From the NCBI RefSeq assembly GCF_900166595.1, contig NZ_LT745763.1:2100660-2164659 (forward strand): a stretch of DNA of 64,000 bases, in the 5' to 3' direction. The stretch is from Virgibacillus dokdonensis (lineage in GTDB: Bacteria; Bacillota; Bacilli; Bacillales; Amphibacillaceae). Positions within the stretch are counted from its first letter, which is position 1; each line of letters begins with the position of its first letter. Of the stretch, positions 37,347 to 45,854 are shown piece after piece. Under the pieces are notes generated by a model. It saw only the letters and a list, made by a program, of their open reading frames with translations, ran no database searches and was not told the DNA's origin. A program made the position numbers and the translations under genes.

Positions 37347-38870
37347 TTATTGTAATAATCCCTGATCTGTTAAAAAATCTTTAGCAACTTTTTCAGGTGA
37401 CTGATCTTCATAGTCCACTAGATAATTCATTTCCCTCATTTGTTGATCCGTTATTTTACCTCCAAGCTGATTTAAAACTTGCTCTAGTCCAGGTTGTTTT
37501 TCTAAAGTATCGTTACGTAAAAGAGGTGCACCTTGATAAGGAGGAAATAAATTTTTCGTATCTTCTAAAGCAACTAAACCAAGCTCTTCCATGTAACTAT
37601 CTGTTGCATATGCATCAATGAGATCAACTTCACCCGATGTTAATGCTTCCTGTCGCAAACCAGGATCCATTGTGTTAACATCTGCAATGTCCAGCTCATA
37701 AACATCCTGCATTCCAACATATCCATCGTATCTGTCCTTAAATTCCAATGTAAATCCTGCAATCAACTGTTCTTCTACTTGTTTAATGTCTTCCATTGTT
37801 TGCAAGTTATATTGATCAGCTATTTCTTTTGTCGTTGCAACGGTGTACGTATTATTATAATCCATCGGCTGTAAATATGCCATATCAAATGCCTCTTCCA
37901 TTCCATCTTTGGCTTGTTGATACACTTCTAGTTCATTTTGGCTAGTTGTCTCTTCCTCTAAATGAGTAACAATGGCTGTTCCTGTAAATTCAGGATAAAC
38001 ATCAATACTTCCTTGTTCCAATGCCTCAAACACAAATGCTGTTTTTCCAAGATTTGGCTTTAGGGTAACGTTTAAATCCATTCCCTCTTCTATTAAGAGC
38101 TTGTACATATTCATTAAAATAGTGGGCTCAGCCCCTAATTTCCCACCGATCACGATGTCTTCCTTTTCTTCCGTTTCGATAACGAATGGAGCGATAACAA
38201 TACATATAGCAAGTAGTAACATAACTAACAGCGTTTTAATGCCTGCTTTCTTAGAAACTCGTTCAAACCACCGTAAAATGACATCGAGTGCAATTGCAAG
38301 TAAAGCGGCAGGTATAGCTCCTAATAAAATTAAATTAACATCAGCTCCACGGTCTAAGCCTAATAGAATAATTTCTCCTAAACCGCCAGCTCCAATTAAA
38401 GCGGCTAATGTAGTTGTTCCAACAATTAAAACCATAGATGTCCGAACTCCTGCCATTAATACTGGCATCGCAATAGGTAGTTCAACTTTTATTAACCGCT
38501 TATAAGAATTCATCCCCATGCCAGTTGCTGCTTCAATATAAGCTTGCTCTACTTCTTTAATCCCAGTATAACTATTTCGTAAAATTGGCAGTAAACCGTA
38601 AGCAGTTAAAGCGATAACAGCTGGTAGCGTTCCAATACCGAAAAAAGGAATTAAAAATGCTAACACCGCTAAACTTGGAATAGTCTGTAAAATAGCTGTA
38701 AGACCTATGACCGGTTCAGCTATTTTAGGAAATCTTGTTAACAAGAGCCCTAAAGGAACGGCAATTAAAATAGCAATAATTAAAGAAATAAGTGATATTT
38801 GCAAATGCTCCCAAATAGTTTCAGCAAGCATTCCTTGTCGGTTTTGAAATGCGTTTATAAACTCATTCAT
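37347..38870 (-). CDS. Osmolyte ABC transporter, fused permease and substrate-binding protein (OpuC/BusB-type)
   Basis: About 507 residues. The N-terminal part (1-210) is a membrane permease with the loop EAATGMGMNSYKRLIKVELPIAMPVLMAG. The C-terminal part (245-507) is a substrate-binding domain of the QAT family: VIGGKLGAEPTILMNMYKLL, YPEFTGTAIVTHL, ALTSGEVDLIDAYATDSYMEELGL, and the ending YLVDYEDQSPEKVAKDFL. This fused form differs from OpuC of B. subtilis, which has separate proteins. It takes up betaine-, choline- or carnitine-like osmolytes. Starts at ATG 38870; overlaps the ATPase gene by 8 bases (ATGAATGA), a translationally coupled pair. Confidence 0.9.
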   Translation of the reverse strand: MNEFINAFQNRQGMLAETIWEHLQISLISLIIAILIAVPLGLLLTRFPKIAEPVIGLTAILQTIPSLAVLAFLIPFFGIGTLPAVIALTAYGLLPILRNSYTGIKEVEQAYIEAATGMGMNSYKRLIKVELPIAMPVLMAGVRTSMVLIVGTTTLAALIGAGGLGEIILLGLDRGADVNLILLGAIPAALLAIALDVILRWFERVSKKAGIKTLLVMLLLAICIVIAPFVIETEEKEDIVIGGKLGAEPTILMNMYKLLIEEGMDLNVTLKPNLGKTAFVFEALEQGSIDVYPEFTGTAIVTHLEEETTSQNELEVYQQAKDGMEEAFDMAYLQPMDYNNTYTVATTKEIADQYNLQTMEDIKQVEEQLIAGFTLEFKDRYDGYVGMQDVYELDIADVNTMDPGLRQEALTSGEVDLIDAYATDSYMEELGLVALEDTKNLFPPYQGAPLLRNDTLEKQPGLEQVLNQLGGKITDQQMREMNYLVDYEDQSPEKVAKDFLTDQGLLQ

Positions 38871-39930
38871 CTTCTGATCCCCCTGCAAACAGGGACTGAT
38901 CTTTTAAATACGCAACCATATCTCTAAATTGAAACACTCCAACAAGTTTATTTTCTTTTACTATTGGGAAGAAATCTTGGTCTACTTCTTCTGTCATATG
39001 GACCACCTCTGATAAAGGAAGATTATGTTGTAGTTGTATGCCTTCCATCGTCCTACCTTGTTTCACCATACCAACATAATTATTATTTTCATCCTCTATT
39101 ATATATAGTAGGTTAGGATCATATTCTCCTTGTTTCAAAGCAGTTCGGCTTAATATATGTTTTCTTGCAGAAGAAGCAATTGTTTCCACAGGTGTCTCCC
39201 AAGGTGACTGACTTTTACCAGTGAATTCTTTTACAAATGTAGTTTTCGGGTGACGTACGAGATTGTCTGGTGTATCAAACTGTACAATTTCCCCTTCATT
39301 CATTAAACAAACACGATCCCCTAATGCCATTGCTTCTTTTATATCATGGGTAACAAACAAAATGGTTTTTTTCACTTCTTGTTGTAATCTTTGGATATCT
39401 GTTTGCAATTGCTGCCTACTGATCGGATCTAAGGCACTAAATGGCTCATCCATCAATATAATATCCGGATCACCTGCCAAAGCACGAATAACTCCAATAC
39501 GCTGTTGCTGACCACCAGAAAGTTCGACTGGCAGTTTTTTCTTATACATGGATGGATCAAGACCGACCATCTCTAATAGTTCCTTAGATCGATTTCGAAT
39601 TCGTCGTCGATCCCATTTTTTTAATTCAGGAACAACTGCGATATTTTCTTCTATGGTCATATGAGGAAATAAAGCTATTTCTTGTAGTACGTAACCAATA
39701 TTCCACCGTAACTGGTCAATTGGAAATGCCCTAATATTTTCTCCTTTTATGTAAATGTCACCTGAAGTTGGTTCCATTAGTCGATTAACCATTTTAATTG
39801 TTGTTGTTTTACCACAACCACTTGGGCCAATTAAAGTAATAAATTCTCCTTTTTCGACTTGAAAAGAAATATCTTTTACAGCTTCTGTTCCATCTGGATA
39901 TGTTTTGTAAACTTGGTTAAATTCAATCAT
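38863..39930 (-). CDS. Osmolyte ABC transporter ATP-binding protein (OpuCA-type)
   Basis: 355 residues. ABC ATPase with Walker A GPSGCGKTTT, signature LSGGQQQRIG, Walker B ILMDEPFSALDP and H-loop LFVTHDIKEAM. The C-terminal part (about 240-355) carries two CBS-like motifs (YDPNLLYIIEDENNNYVGMVKQG and DFFPIVKENKLVGVF), which in OpuC-type ATPases sense ionic strength. ATG 39930 has GGAGG 8 bases upstream. First gene of a two-gene operon. Confidence 0.92.
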   Translation of the reverse strand: MIEFNQVYKTYPDGTEAVKDISFQVEKGEFITLIGPSGCGKTTTIKMVNRLMEPTSGDIYIKGENIRAFPIDQLRWNIGYVLQEIALFPHMTIEENIAVVPELKKWDRRRIRNRSKELLEMVGLDPSMYKKKLPVELSGGQQQRIGVIRALAGDPDIILMDEPFSALDPISRQQLQTDIQRLQQEVKKTILFVTHDIKEAMALGDRVCLMNEGEIVQFDTPDNLVRHPKTTFVKEFTGKSQSPWETPVETIASSARKHILSRTALKQGEYDPNLLYIIEDENNNYVGMVKQGRTMEGIQLQHNLPLSEVVHMTEEVDQDFFPIVKENKLVGVFQFRDMVAYLKDQSLFAGGSEDE

Positions 39931-40511
39931 AAAACAAGCCTCCATATATATAATAACTGTGATCTACGTTCAGTTAGAAGGGTTCCTCTTTCTTAGCTGG
40001 ATTTTTCGTTTAGCTAGTTATAACCTGTCTAGTTGTCTACTGGTTATAATTATTGTAGTATGAATGCTGTCATCTTTTAAAGCGAGCCTCAAACACAAAC
40101 AATACCATATAGCAGTATACAATCATATGATTGTTTAAATAAAAATTTCAATGCTTATGTAATACCCCTTATACAAAACGAAGAAACCTAGTATATGAAT
40201 TAACTGTTCTTAATTTCTAAACTTCATGCTAAAATAAAGAACAGCACTAATAAATTTTGCAAGTTTGCATGGTATTCATCATAACCACTATAATATACTT
40301 CGTTGTAATAATTGTAGTGCGGTAAAATCTTCAATTTATTTAGTAGTCCAAGGATATGTCCTAAGGGCTCTAAACGAACATGGAATTTAGGTGCTGTTAT
40401 CTCCACTCATACTTGTTTAGCCGTATCTTCTGAGTTTTGAAGTTGGGAGTCTTGCAGCACCCTATATCTGGAATAATTAACATCATATACGGAAAGTAGG
40501 GGAAATAAAAT
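39931..40511. other. Divergent promoter region between the osmolyte transporter and plsY
   Basis: About 580 bases. It must hold the promoter of the transporter on the minus strand and plsY on the plus strand. No convincing reading frame was found; a 60-codon frame at 40224-40406 has no ribosome site or recognisable family. Confidence 0.5.
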
Positions 40512-41093
40512 ATGGAATTTATTCTGTTTGCTTTTATAGCCTATTTACTTGGTTCAATCCCTTCAGCGCTTATTGTTGGTAAGGTTGGATATAACAAAGA
40601 TGTACGGCAGCATGGAAGCGGAAATTTAGGGGCAACTAACACCTTTCGTGTATTAGGTATAAAAGCTGGAATCATTGTAACTTTAGCTGACATTTTAAAA
40701 GGGACTGCAGCAACACTCATCCCCCTAATATTTGACGCTGATGTACACAGACTTATTATTGGACTGTTCGCCGTTATTGGTCACACATACCCGATTTTTG
40801 CTAAAATGAAAGGTGGAAAAGCGGTTGCAACGTCTGCAGGAATCATTTTAGGTATTAATCCACTATTATTTTTATTGATGATATCAACTTTCATTATTAG
40901 CTTGTATATTTCTAAATATGTGTCGCTTTCCTCCATTATTACTGGAGTCATAACAGTTATTCTTTCTTTTGTTTTTCAAAATACAGGATTAATTATCGTT
41001 ACGTCACTATTAACTATTTTCGTGATATATAGACATCGGGAAAATTTAAAGCGAATAAAGAACAAAACAGAGCCAAAAATTACGTGGATGTAG
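40512..41093 (+). CDS. plsY: Glycerol-3-phosphate acyltransferase PlsY
   Basis: 193 residues with five membrane segments. The conserved loops are [30 protein letters not shown] and [13 protein letters not shown]. It puts an acyl group from acyl phosphate on glycerol 3-phosphate, the first step of membrane phospholipid synthesis. The order with yneT and parE on its far side follows B. subtilis, but a transporter is inserted between them here. ATG with TAGGGGAA upstream. Confidence 0.96.
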   Translation: MEFILFAFIAYLLGSIPSALIVGKVGYNKDVRQHGSGNLGATNTFRVLGIKAGIIVTLADILKGTAATLIPLIFDADVHRLIIGLFAVIGHTYPIFAKMKGGKAVATSAGIILGINPLLFLLMISTFIISLYISKYVSLSSIITGVITVILSFVFQNTGLIIVTSLLTIFVIYRHRENLKRIKNKTEPKITWM

Positions 41094-41305
41094 CTACATA
41101 ACATGATTATCTAATGCACTATACTTTGTTACAATTCATAACGAGAAAACTATAGCTAGAACTTGAAAAAATAACGTTTCTTTGTAGTTACTTTGAAAAA
41201 TGCATTTTATTTTGTTTAAAAGACTTTAGCATGTCATTACTGTTTATGCAAAAGTTATCGTTTTTTGTCATAGAGTATTTTTGTGAAACTTTTCAAAATA
41301 GATGG

Positions 41306-41338
41306 TGCCCTTGCTTTATTGAGACATAAAGGAGGGCA
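41306..41338 (+). terminator. Possible terminator hairpin downstream of plsY
   Basis: TGCCCT..CTTTAT at 41306-41319 pairs with ATAAAG..AGGGCA at 41326-41338, about 215 bases after plsY; the following T-rich stretch is weak. Could also be a regulatory fold ahead of folE2. Confidence 0.4.
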
Positions 41339-41401
41339 TTTACTTACTTTTAATTAAACTTGTTGCAGCAAAAAAACTCTTAATAAGAAATAGAACCTAA
41401 A

Positions 41402-41422
41402 AATTGATTATCATTACGTCGT
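41402..41422 (+). promoter_or_regulatory. Possible Zur box upstream of folE2
   Basis: A 21-base element with a right arm ATTACG and a left arm matching 6 of 10 bases of the Bacillus Zur site (arms ATCGTAAT and ATTACGAT). It lies about 40 bases before the folE2 start. In B. subtilis folE2 is derepressed by zinc limitation through Zur, so position and gene agree; the sequence match is only moderate. Confidence 0.4.
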
Positions 41423-41458
41423 AACGTATACTTTAACAATATAGAGAAAGGGGGCAAT

Positions 41459-42394
41459 ATGATGAAACATCAAGCAAAGGCTTTTCCAGTAAAACAATTA
41501 CCTTCTAAAGAAAAGCGCCATCAACTATTTGGTTCTGTAAAACCTGCCCCAAAAACAAAACCTGTTGATAAAATGCATATGGCGGATTTACAGAATACAA
41601 AAAAAGATTTTTTATTTGATCTAGATGCGGTTGGGGTTACAAAGGTAAAACACCCTATTTTGATATATAGTTTCATGCCACCGTACACACAAACAAGTGT
41701 CGCAGAATTCACATTCACTTCCAGCTTAAAACAAACGAACAAAGGCACAAACATGAGTCGCTTTATTGAACAACTAGCAAGTTACCAAAAAAATGGGTTC
41801 TCTACGGACCTAGAATTATTAAAGAAGTTCACAAAAGATATGGCCAAAAGAGTTGAACAACAAGATGCAACAATAGAAGTAAGCTTCCCTTGGTTTTTTG
41901 AAAGACAAGCCCCTGACACAAGTCTTATTGGCTTAAATCACGCTAATGCTAGTATTAAAATGGAATACCATGAAACAAAAGGATTCCATATTCAATTATC
42001 TTTAGGTGTATCCATTACTACACTATGCCCTTGCTCTAAAGAAATAAGTGAATATAGCGCTCATAATCAGCGTGGTAATGTTACAATGGAAATAAGAGTT
42101 AGTGATGATTATCAAGAAGAAGATCTTGATTGGAAAAAAGTCTTGCTTGAAGCAGCAGAAAGTAACGCAAGCGCTCGATTACATCCTATCTTAAAACGAA
42201 CGGATGAAAAATTTGTTACAGAACAAGCATATGAAAATCCGCGTTTTGTCGAAGATATGGTTCGTTTAATAGCTGCTGATTTATATGAAACGCCATTTAT
42301 TGAAAAGTTTAAAGTAACTTGCCAAAATGAAGAATCTATTCATATGCACGATGCGATTGCTGAAATCACTTATGATAAGACCAAGGGTATTTGA
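41459..42394 (+). CDS. folE2: GTP cyclohydrolase FolE2 (type IB)
   Basis: 311 residues. Makes dihydroneopterin triphosphate from GTP for folate; the IB enzyme replaces or backs up FolE when zinc is low. The motif CPCSKEISEYSAHNQRGNVTM carries the catalytic Cys and His, and FMPPYTQTSVAEF, SFPWFFERQAPDTSL and HMHDAIAEI are typical. Two ATG codons follow AAAGGGGG: 41459 (4 bases) and 41462 (7 bases); the second is equally good. B. subtilis has a homologue (YciA) in a zinc-controlled operon. Followed by yidD after a 17-base gap. Confidence 0.93.
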   Translation: MMKHQAKAFPVKQLPSKEKRHQLFGSVKPAPKTKPVDKMHMADLQNTKKDFLFDLDAVGVTKVKHPILIYSFMPPYTQTSVAEFTFTSSLKQTNKGTNMSRFIEQLASYQKNGFSTDLELLKKFTKDMAKRVEQQDATIEVSFPWFFERQAPDTSLIGLNHANASIKMEYHETKGFHIQLSLGVSITTLCPCSKEISEYSAHNQRGNVTMEIRVSDDYQEEDLDWKKVLLEAAESNASARLHPILKRTDEKFVTEQAYENPRFVEDMVRLIAADLYETPFIEKFKVTCQNEESIHMHDAIAEITYDKTKGI

Positions 42395-42411
42395 GATAAA
42401 GAAGGGTTATT

Positions 42412-42636
42412 ATGAAGTATATCTTTATCGGTTTGATAAAATTTTACCGTACTGCTATCAGTCCTTTTAAACCGCCGAGTTGCCGATTTTTCCCTACTTG
42501 CTCTGAATATGGACTCGAAGCCTACAAACGATTTGGTGTTGTTAAAGGTACCTATCTAACAGTAAAGCGAATTAGCAAATGTCACCCTTTTCATCCAGGT
42601 GGCATTGATCTGGTACCTGAAAAGAACAAGAAATGA
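42412..42636 (+). CDS. yidD: Membrane protein insertion efficiency factor YidD
   Basis: 74 residues. The conserved core [32 protein letters not shown] and [14 protein letters not shown] identify the YidD family, with three Cys. It helps membrane insertion of proteins alongside YidC/Oxa1. ATG 42412 with AGAAGGG upstream. Here it sits after folE2 and before the yneR-like gene, probably in one transcript. Confidence 0.94.
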   Translation: MKYIFIGLIKFYRTAISPFKPPSCRFFPTCSEYGLEAYKRFGVVKGTYLTVKRISKCHPFHPGGIDLVPEKNKK

Positions 42637-42651
42637 AAAGGAGCTGTCACC

Positions 42652-42951
42652 ATGGATATACAGATAAGTAAAGAAGCAGCGAAATGGTATAAGCATGAGT
42701 TAGATTTAGAAAACAATGACAATTACATTCGCTTTTTTGTCAGATATGGAGGATTTGGAGGTAATATTCCAGGTTTTTCACTAGGTGTAAGTAAGGATGC
42801 ACCTGAGGAGGTACATGCTGCTAAAGAAATAGACAACATTACTTTTTATGTCGAAGAAAAAGATGCATGGTACTTTGAAGATAATGATTTAAAAATTAAG
42901 TTTAGCAGAAAAAAACAAGAACCAGAAATTTCTTATGAAAAAAGAGCTTAG
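42652..42951 (+). CDS. yneR: HesB-like protein YneR
   Basis: 99 residues, HesB/IscA-like fold (HesB_like) as in B. subtilis YneR; the sequence IRFFVRYGGFGGNIPGFSLGVS is the recognisable core. The three cysteines needed for iron-sulfur scaffolds are missing, so a direct Fe-S role is doubtful. ATG 42652 with AAAAGGAG upstream. The stop codon region lies in a terminator hairpin (42936-42970). Confidence 0.9.
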   Translation: MDIQISKEAAKWYKHELDLENNDNYIRFFVRYGGFGGNIPGFSLGVSKDAPEEVHAAKEIDNITFYVEEKDAWYFEDNDLKIKFSRKKQEPEISYEKRA

Positions 42952-42970
42952 ATTATAAGCTCTTTTTTCA
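42936..42970 (+). terminator. Terminator overlapping the end of yneR
   Basis: Perfect 15-bp inverted repeat (42936-42950 and 42956-42970) with T-run, starting inside the last codons of yneR. Confidence 0.8.
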
Positions 42971-43062
42971 TACTTTAAAGGAAAACAGAAAGTACACTTA
43001 TTTCCAATTTTTTAACATGTGAGTGTTGAAGACTTTCTATGCAATTGTAGCTGTTTTAAGAA

Positions 43063-43365
43063 CTATAGTAATTGGAATCGTTCTATTTGGTCCCACTCGT
43101 CTTCTTTTTCCAATATGTATTTTTGCTTTTCTCCAAATAAATCAAAGTGCGGAAAATCAGCCTTTTGATCAATCCACTCTGGCTGTAAATTGTACTTCTT
43201 TCCCCAAGCAATTAATTTTTGTATATCTTTGCAACCTGCTTTCGTTACTGTTGTACATTTGGGAAAACGATGATCCAACCAAAAATGGGTTAAAAAAGCA
43301 ATTTCTCCTGCCCTTACTTTTTGCTTCCAATACTTTAATTCTTGACGACTAATGCCGAATGCCAC
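43063..43365 (-). CDS. yneQ: Conserved hypothetical protein YneQ
   Basis: 100 residues. The sequence GISRQELKYWKQKVRAGEIAFLTHFWLDHRFPKC and later GCKDIQKLIAWGKKYNLQPEWI is shared by the YneQ family found beside yneP in Bacillus. No function is known; there are no membrane spans. Start GTG 43365 has AAAGGAG. Overlaps the preceding yneP by 17 bases, so translational coupling is likely. Confidence 0.88.
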   Translation of the reverse strand: MAFGISRQELKYWKQKVRAGEIAFLTHFWLDHRFPKCTTVTKAGCKDIQKLIAWGKKYNLQPEWIDQKADFPHFDLFGEKQKYILEKEDEWDQIERFQLL

Positions 43366-43792
43366 TTTCTTTTTCTCCTTTTAATTGACTTTTATATGCT
43401 TGATGCCAGGTTGGAAAGGTCTTCTTCAGCGATAGCGGACGAAACGTGTGCTTATTCACAATAACATGTTCCGTTGTCCCACTAACAGCAACTTTCTCTT
43501 GCCCATTCAATATATAATAACCGTAGACTGTACGTATGCCATTATAAGATTCTAGCCACGTTTCAACAGTTACTTGTTCCCCGTAACGAATTGGGTGTTT
43601 AAATTGAATGTTTGCGTTAGTGACAGGCGAAACGATTTGATGTGCTTCCATTTCTGTATATTTTAACCCTAATGATTCAATAAATTTCGTTCTTCCAATT
43701 TCAAACCACACTAAATAATTAGCATGATATACAACTCCCATCTGATCTGTTTCTTGATAACGTACTGCGATTGGTGTTTTTATACTTGACAA
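43349..43792 (-). CDS. yneP: Acyl-CoA thioesterase YneP (YbgC/4HBT fold)
   Basis: 147 residues, single hotdog domain. The catalytic Asp-Tyr region YQETDQMGVVYHANYLVWFEIGRTKFIESLG is complete. Such proteins cleave short acyl-CoA or acyl-ACP thioesters. The start TTG 43792 follows AGGAGG by 9 bases. Operon with yneQ as in B. subtilis. Confidence 0.92.
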   Translation of the reverse strand: MSSIKTPIAVRYQETDQMGVVYHANYLVWFEIGRTKFIESLGLKYTEMEAHQIVSPVTNANIQFKHPIRYGEQVTVETWLESYNGIRTVYGYYILNGQEKVAVSGTTEHVIVNKHTFRPLSLKKTFPTWHQAYKSQLKGEKESGIRH

Positions 43793-44057
43793 TGAAGGAT
43801 TCCTCCTATTAAAAACTATTTCTTTATATAGCTTAACATATTTTCAAGAATCCTTCTTCTAGCAAGTTTTAACGTATGTAACAAAGCTTAATATCAAGGA
43901 CACTCGTTTAGAATCAATCTACTTAGTATTCTATAAAGTGAATTTGCCACCTTCCATTCTTCACGCATTATCTCATAGGATAAGTGTATTAGCTGAAGAT
44001 ACCATTTAAACTTGTTATCTTAAAGTGGGAGCCTTACAACGTCTTACATTCGAGGTA

Positions 44058-44095
44058 TTCCCCCCAAATACAACAATTTGTACTTGGGAGGGGAA
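44058..44095. terminator. Hairpin after tlp
   Basis: Imperfect stem of about 15 bp: left arm 44058-44073 (TTCCCCCCAAATACAA), right arm 44078-44095. It starts about 10 bases past the tlp stop. The T-run is weak. Confidence 0.5.
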
Positions 44096-44105
44096 GAAAG
44101 TAACA

Positions 44106-44330
44106 TTAATTTTGGTCTTTATATTCATCTTTAATTTCTTGGCGCATACCTTCAATCGCTTGTTCTCTTCGCTTATTCTTTTCTTGAATAGCTTCTTTCT
44201 CCTTACCAGAAGAATATTGCATGGTCTCATGTGATTTTTCAATATTTTGTATCGTATCTTGGACCATATCTTGCAGTTTTTCTACATTGTCACTTCGATC
44301 ATCAGGTTTAGGACGATATTGATCTGACAT
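44106..44330 (-). CDS. tlp: Small acid-soluble spore protein Tlp
   Basis: 74 residues, highly charged. The recognisable pattern is KPDDRSDNVEKLQDMVQDTIQNIEKSHETM. Tlp accumulates in the forespore; expression in B. subtilis is from a forespore sigma factor. It shows that the organism makes endospores. ATG with GGGGGCAGAG upstream. Neighbours yneP and yneN-like are as in B. subtilis, but the sspN gene between them is not found here. Confidence 0.95.
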   Translation of the reverse strand: MSDQYRPKPDDRSDNVEKLQDMVQDTIQNIEKSHETMQYSSGKEKEAIQEKNKRREQAIEGMRQEIKDEYKDQN

Positions 44331-44419
44331 ATCTCTGCCCCCTTTTCTATTTAATATTTCCGTTCGTTTATAGTTTGCCTAGTTAAAATAGATCTATACC
44401 ATTCTTCCATTTATTTTAA

Positions 44420-44462
44420 AAAAAGTCACGTAACCATTTAAAAAGTGGTTACGTGACTTTTT
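44420..44462. terminator. Terminator of the FbpB-like gene
   Basis: Perfect 17-bp inverted repeat (44420-44436 and 44446-44462, loop of 9), overlapping the stop codon region of the FbpB-like gene. Confidence 0.8.
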
Positions 44463-44601
44463 ATGCATTCTTTTGTTGAATATGCTTATGTTTTGCTTCT
44501 ATTTTTTCTTCGATTTTTTCCATCAAACGTTGATCTTCTAAGATAGATTGGCGATTTTTCTGCAACAAATCATTAAATGTTCGGTTTTTTTTAAGAGAAA
44601 T
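44461..44601 (-). CDS. FbpB-family small basic protein, probable ATT start
   Basis: 46 residues if it begins at ATT 44601: xSLKKNRTFNDLLQKNRQ then ILEDQRLMEKIEEKIE. This is the FbpB-type small basic protein pattern (in B. subtilis FbpB acts with the small RNA FsrA in iron sparing). An excellent site, AAAGGAGGAGATCCCC, stands 8 bases before ATT. ATGs further upstream (44655, 44646) would put that site inside the coding region. Family usual N-terminus MSLRK supports ATT as the start. Function in this species unknown. Confidence 0.65.
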   Translation of the reverse strand: MSLKKNRTFNDLLQKNRQSILEDQRLMEKIEEKIEAKHKHIQQKNA

Positions 44602-44703
44602 GGGGATCTCCTCCTTTTTAAAACAGGTTACCCATTTCAGAATCATTGTATACACCGAATTACTATTTTTATTACAGCAATATATAGACGGGAATAAACA
44701 TAT

Positions 44704-44731
44704 GAAGTACAGGCAATTTCCCCCTGTACTT
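44704..44731 (-). terminator. Terminator after the thioredoxin-like gene
   Basis: 9-bp stem AAGTACAGG (44705-44713) and complement (44723-44731), 5 bases from the stop codon of the thioredoxin-like gene. Confidence 0.6.
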
Positions 44732-44735
44732 GGGC

Positions 44736-45317
44736 CTACATATCTGCTACCGTTTTTTTCATAAATTGATAATCCATTGGTCCTGGATGTATTTTGGCAA
44801 TCTTTCCTTCCTGATCAATAAAATAAGTGGTTGGTACAGCTACAACCTTATAGGCACTTCTAACTTCCGCTTTTTCATCTAGAGGAATTGGGTATGTATA
44901 GTCATATTTCTCAATATAAGCCGCGACATCTTCCTTTTTGCTTTCACTCTTTGTTAAATTGATAGCTACTACCTCTACTTCATCTTTAAAATGATCATAA
45001 AACTCTTGCATGGCGGGCATTTCCTTACGACAAGGAGGACACCATGTTGCCCAAAAATTTAGTATTACCTTTTTCCCTTGTAATTCTGAGAGTTGTAATT
45101 TCTTTTCACCCAATGTATTTAGTGAAAAATCTGGAGCAGTCTCGCCGACGTCAAGTGGATTTTTGACCGAAGAAATCATTCCACCTTCTGTATCTCCAGT
45201 TACGTTGTATGCATTTTCTTTTGTTGTTTCCGATTCTTTCTTTTGCTGTACGTAATTAAATAACACACCGCCAGCTAAGGCAATAATGATTGAAATTCCT
45301 ACTATCCTCTTTAACAT
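44736..45317 (-). CDS. yneN: Membrane-anchored thiol-disulfide oxidoreductase (ResA/YneN-like)
   Basis: 193 residues. N-terminal anchor (RIVGISIIIALAGGVLFNYV) then an AhpC/TSA-type thioredoxin domain with VGETAPDFSLNTLGE, NFWATWCPPCRKEMPAMQEF (CPPC active site) and VPTTYFIDQEGKI with the cis-Pro. Acts outside the membrane, reducing disulfides, perhaps of cytochrome c or spore proteins. B. subtilis has YneN between citB and sspN-tlp, as here. ATG 45317 with AAGGGGAA; a longer frame from 45359 has no site. Confidence 0.9.
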   Translation of the reverse strand: MLKRIVGISIIIALAGGVLFNYVQQKKESETTKENAYNVTGDTEGGMISSVKNPLDVGETAPDFSLNTLGEKKLQLSELQGKKVILNFWATWCPPCRKEMPAMQEFYDHFKDEVEVVAINLTKSESKKEDVAAYIEKYDYTYPIPLDEKAEVRSAYKVVAVPTTYFIDQEGKIAKIHPGPMDYQFMKKTVADM

Positions 45318-45854
45318 AAAAATTTCCCCTTGTCCTTTTTCATATTCATTATCTATCACCGGCTATATGTATCGTTTACCAATAACTATTATTTAATAAA
45401 AATCTTAAATAATTGTATAGTCAACTAAAACCCATTTTAACATCTTTAGAATATAAAGACACGTGATATTTTTATACTACAGGAAAAACGAGAAATATTA
45501 TGAACGAATCAACTAAAGATAAAGAAATCATGCCACAAAAACAGATGATGATATCGTAGGGCGATTCGTGAAGTCACTTAGTTGCTGGGCGATGGAGCCC
45601 GACATGGCTGTTCAGTTATTTCCTTATCTACTAGCACCTCACTTTATAATTTTATATGAAAAAACAACTCTTTTTACACTTATCTAATTCATTTATTTTA
45701 GACAGTATTTTAAGAAACTAAACATTTTAAAGCAAAAGTTTTTTCATGATAGATGGTGGCTCGCACTCTTGGCGAGCCATGGTTGTTTCTTACCTTATTA
45801 AAAAAGATCTCTGCCAATAAATAGGCAGAGATCTCAATCTCCTCTTGTTCTTTG
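45318..45854. other. Intergenic region between thioredoxin-like gene and aconitase
   Basis: About 540 bases. Contains a GC-rich hairpin TGGCTCGC/GCGAGCCA (45757-45779) and the aconitase terminator (45805-45834). A short frame of 19 codons near 45500 is not convincing. No sspN or sspO gene found. Confidence 0.5.
45805..45834 (-). terminator. Terminator of aconitase gene
   Basis: Perfect 11-bp stem AGATCTCTGCC (45805-45815) and complement (45824-45834) with a T-run on the minus strand. Confidence 0.8.

Noticed and set aside
40224..40406. Frame of 60 codons on the minus strand upstream of plsY
   Set aside because: No ribosome site, no family, and A/T-rich composition typical of intergenic DNA here.
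43023..43352. Plus-strand frame of 109 codons opposite yneQ
   Set aside because: It lies antisense to yneQ, which has a ribosome site and a recognised family; the plus frame is a shadow.
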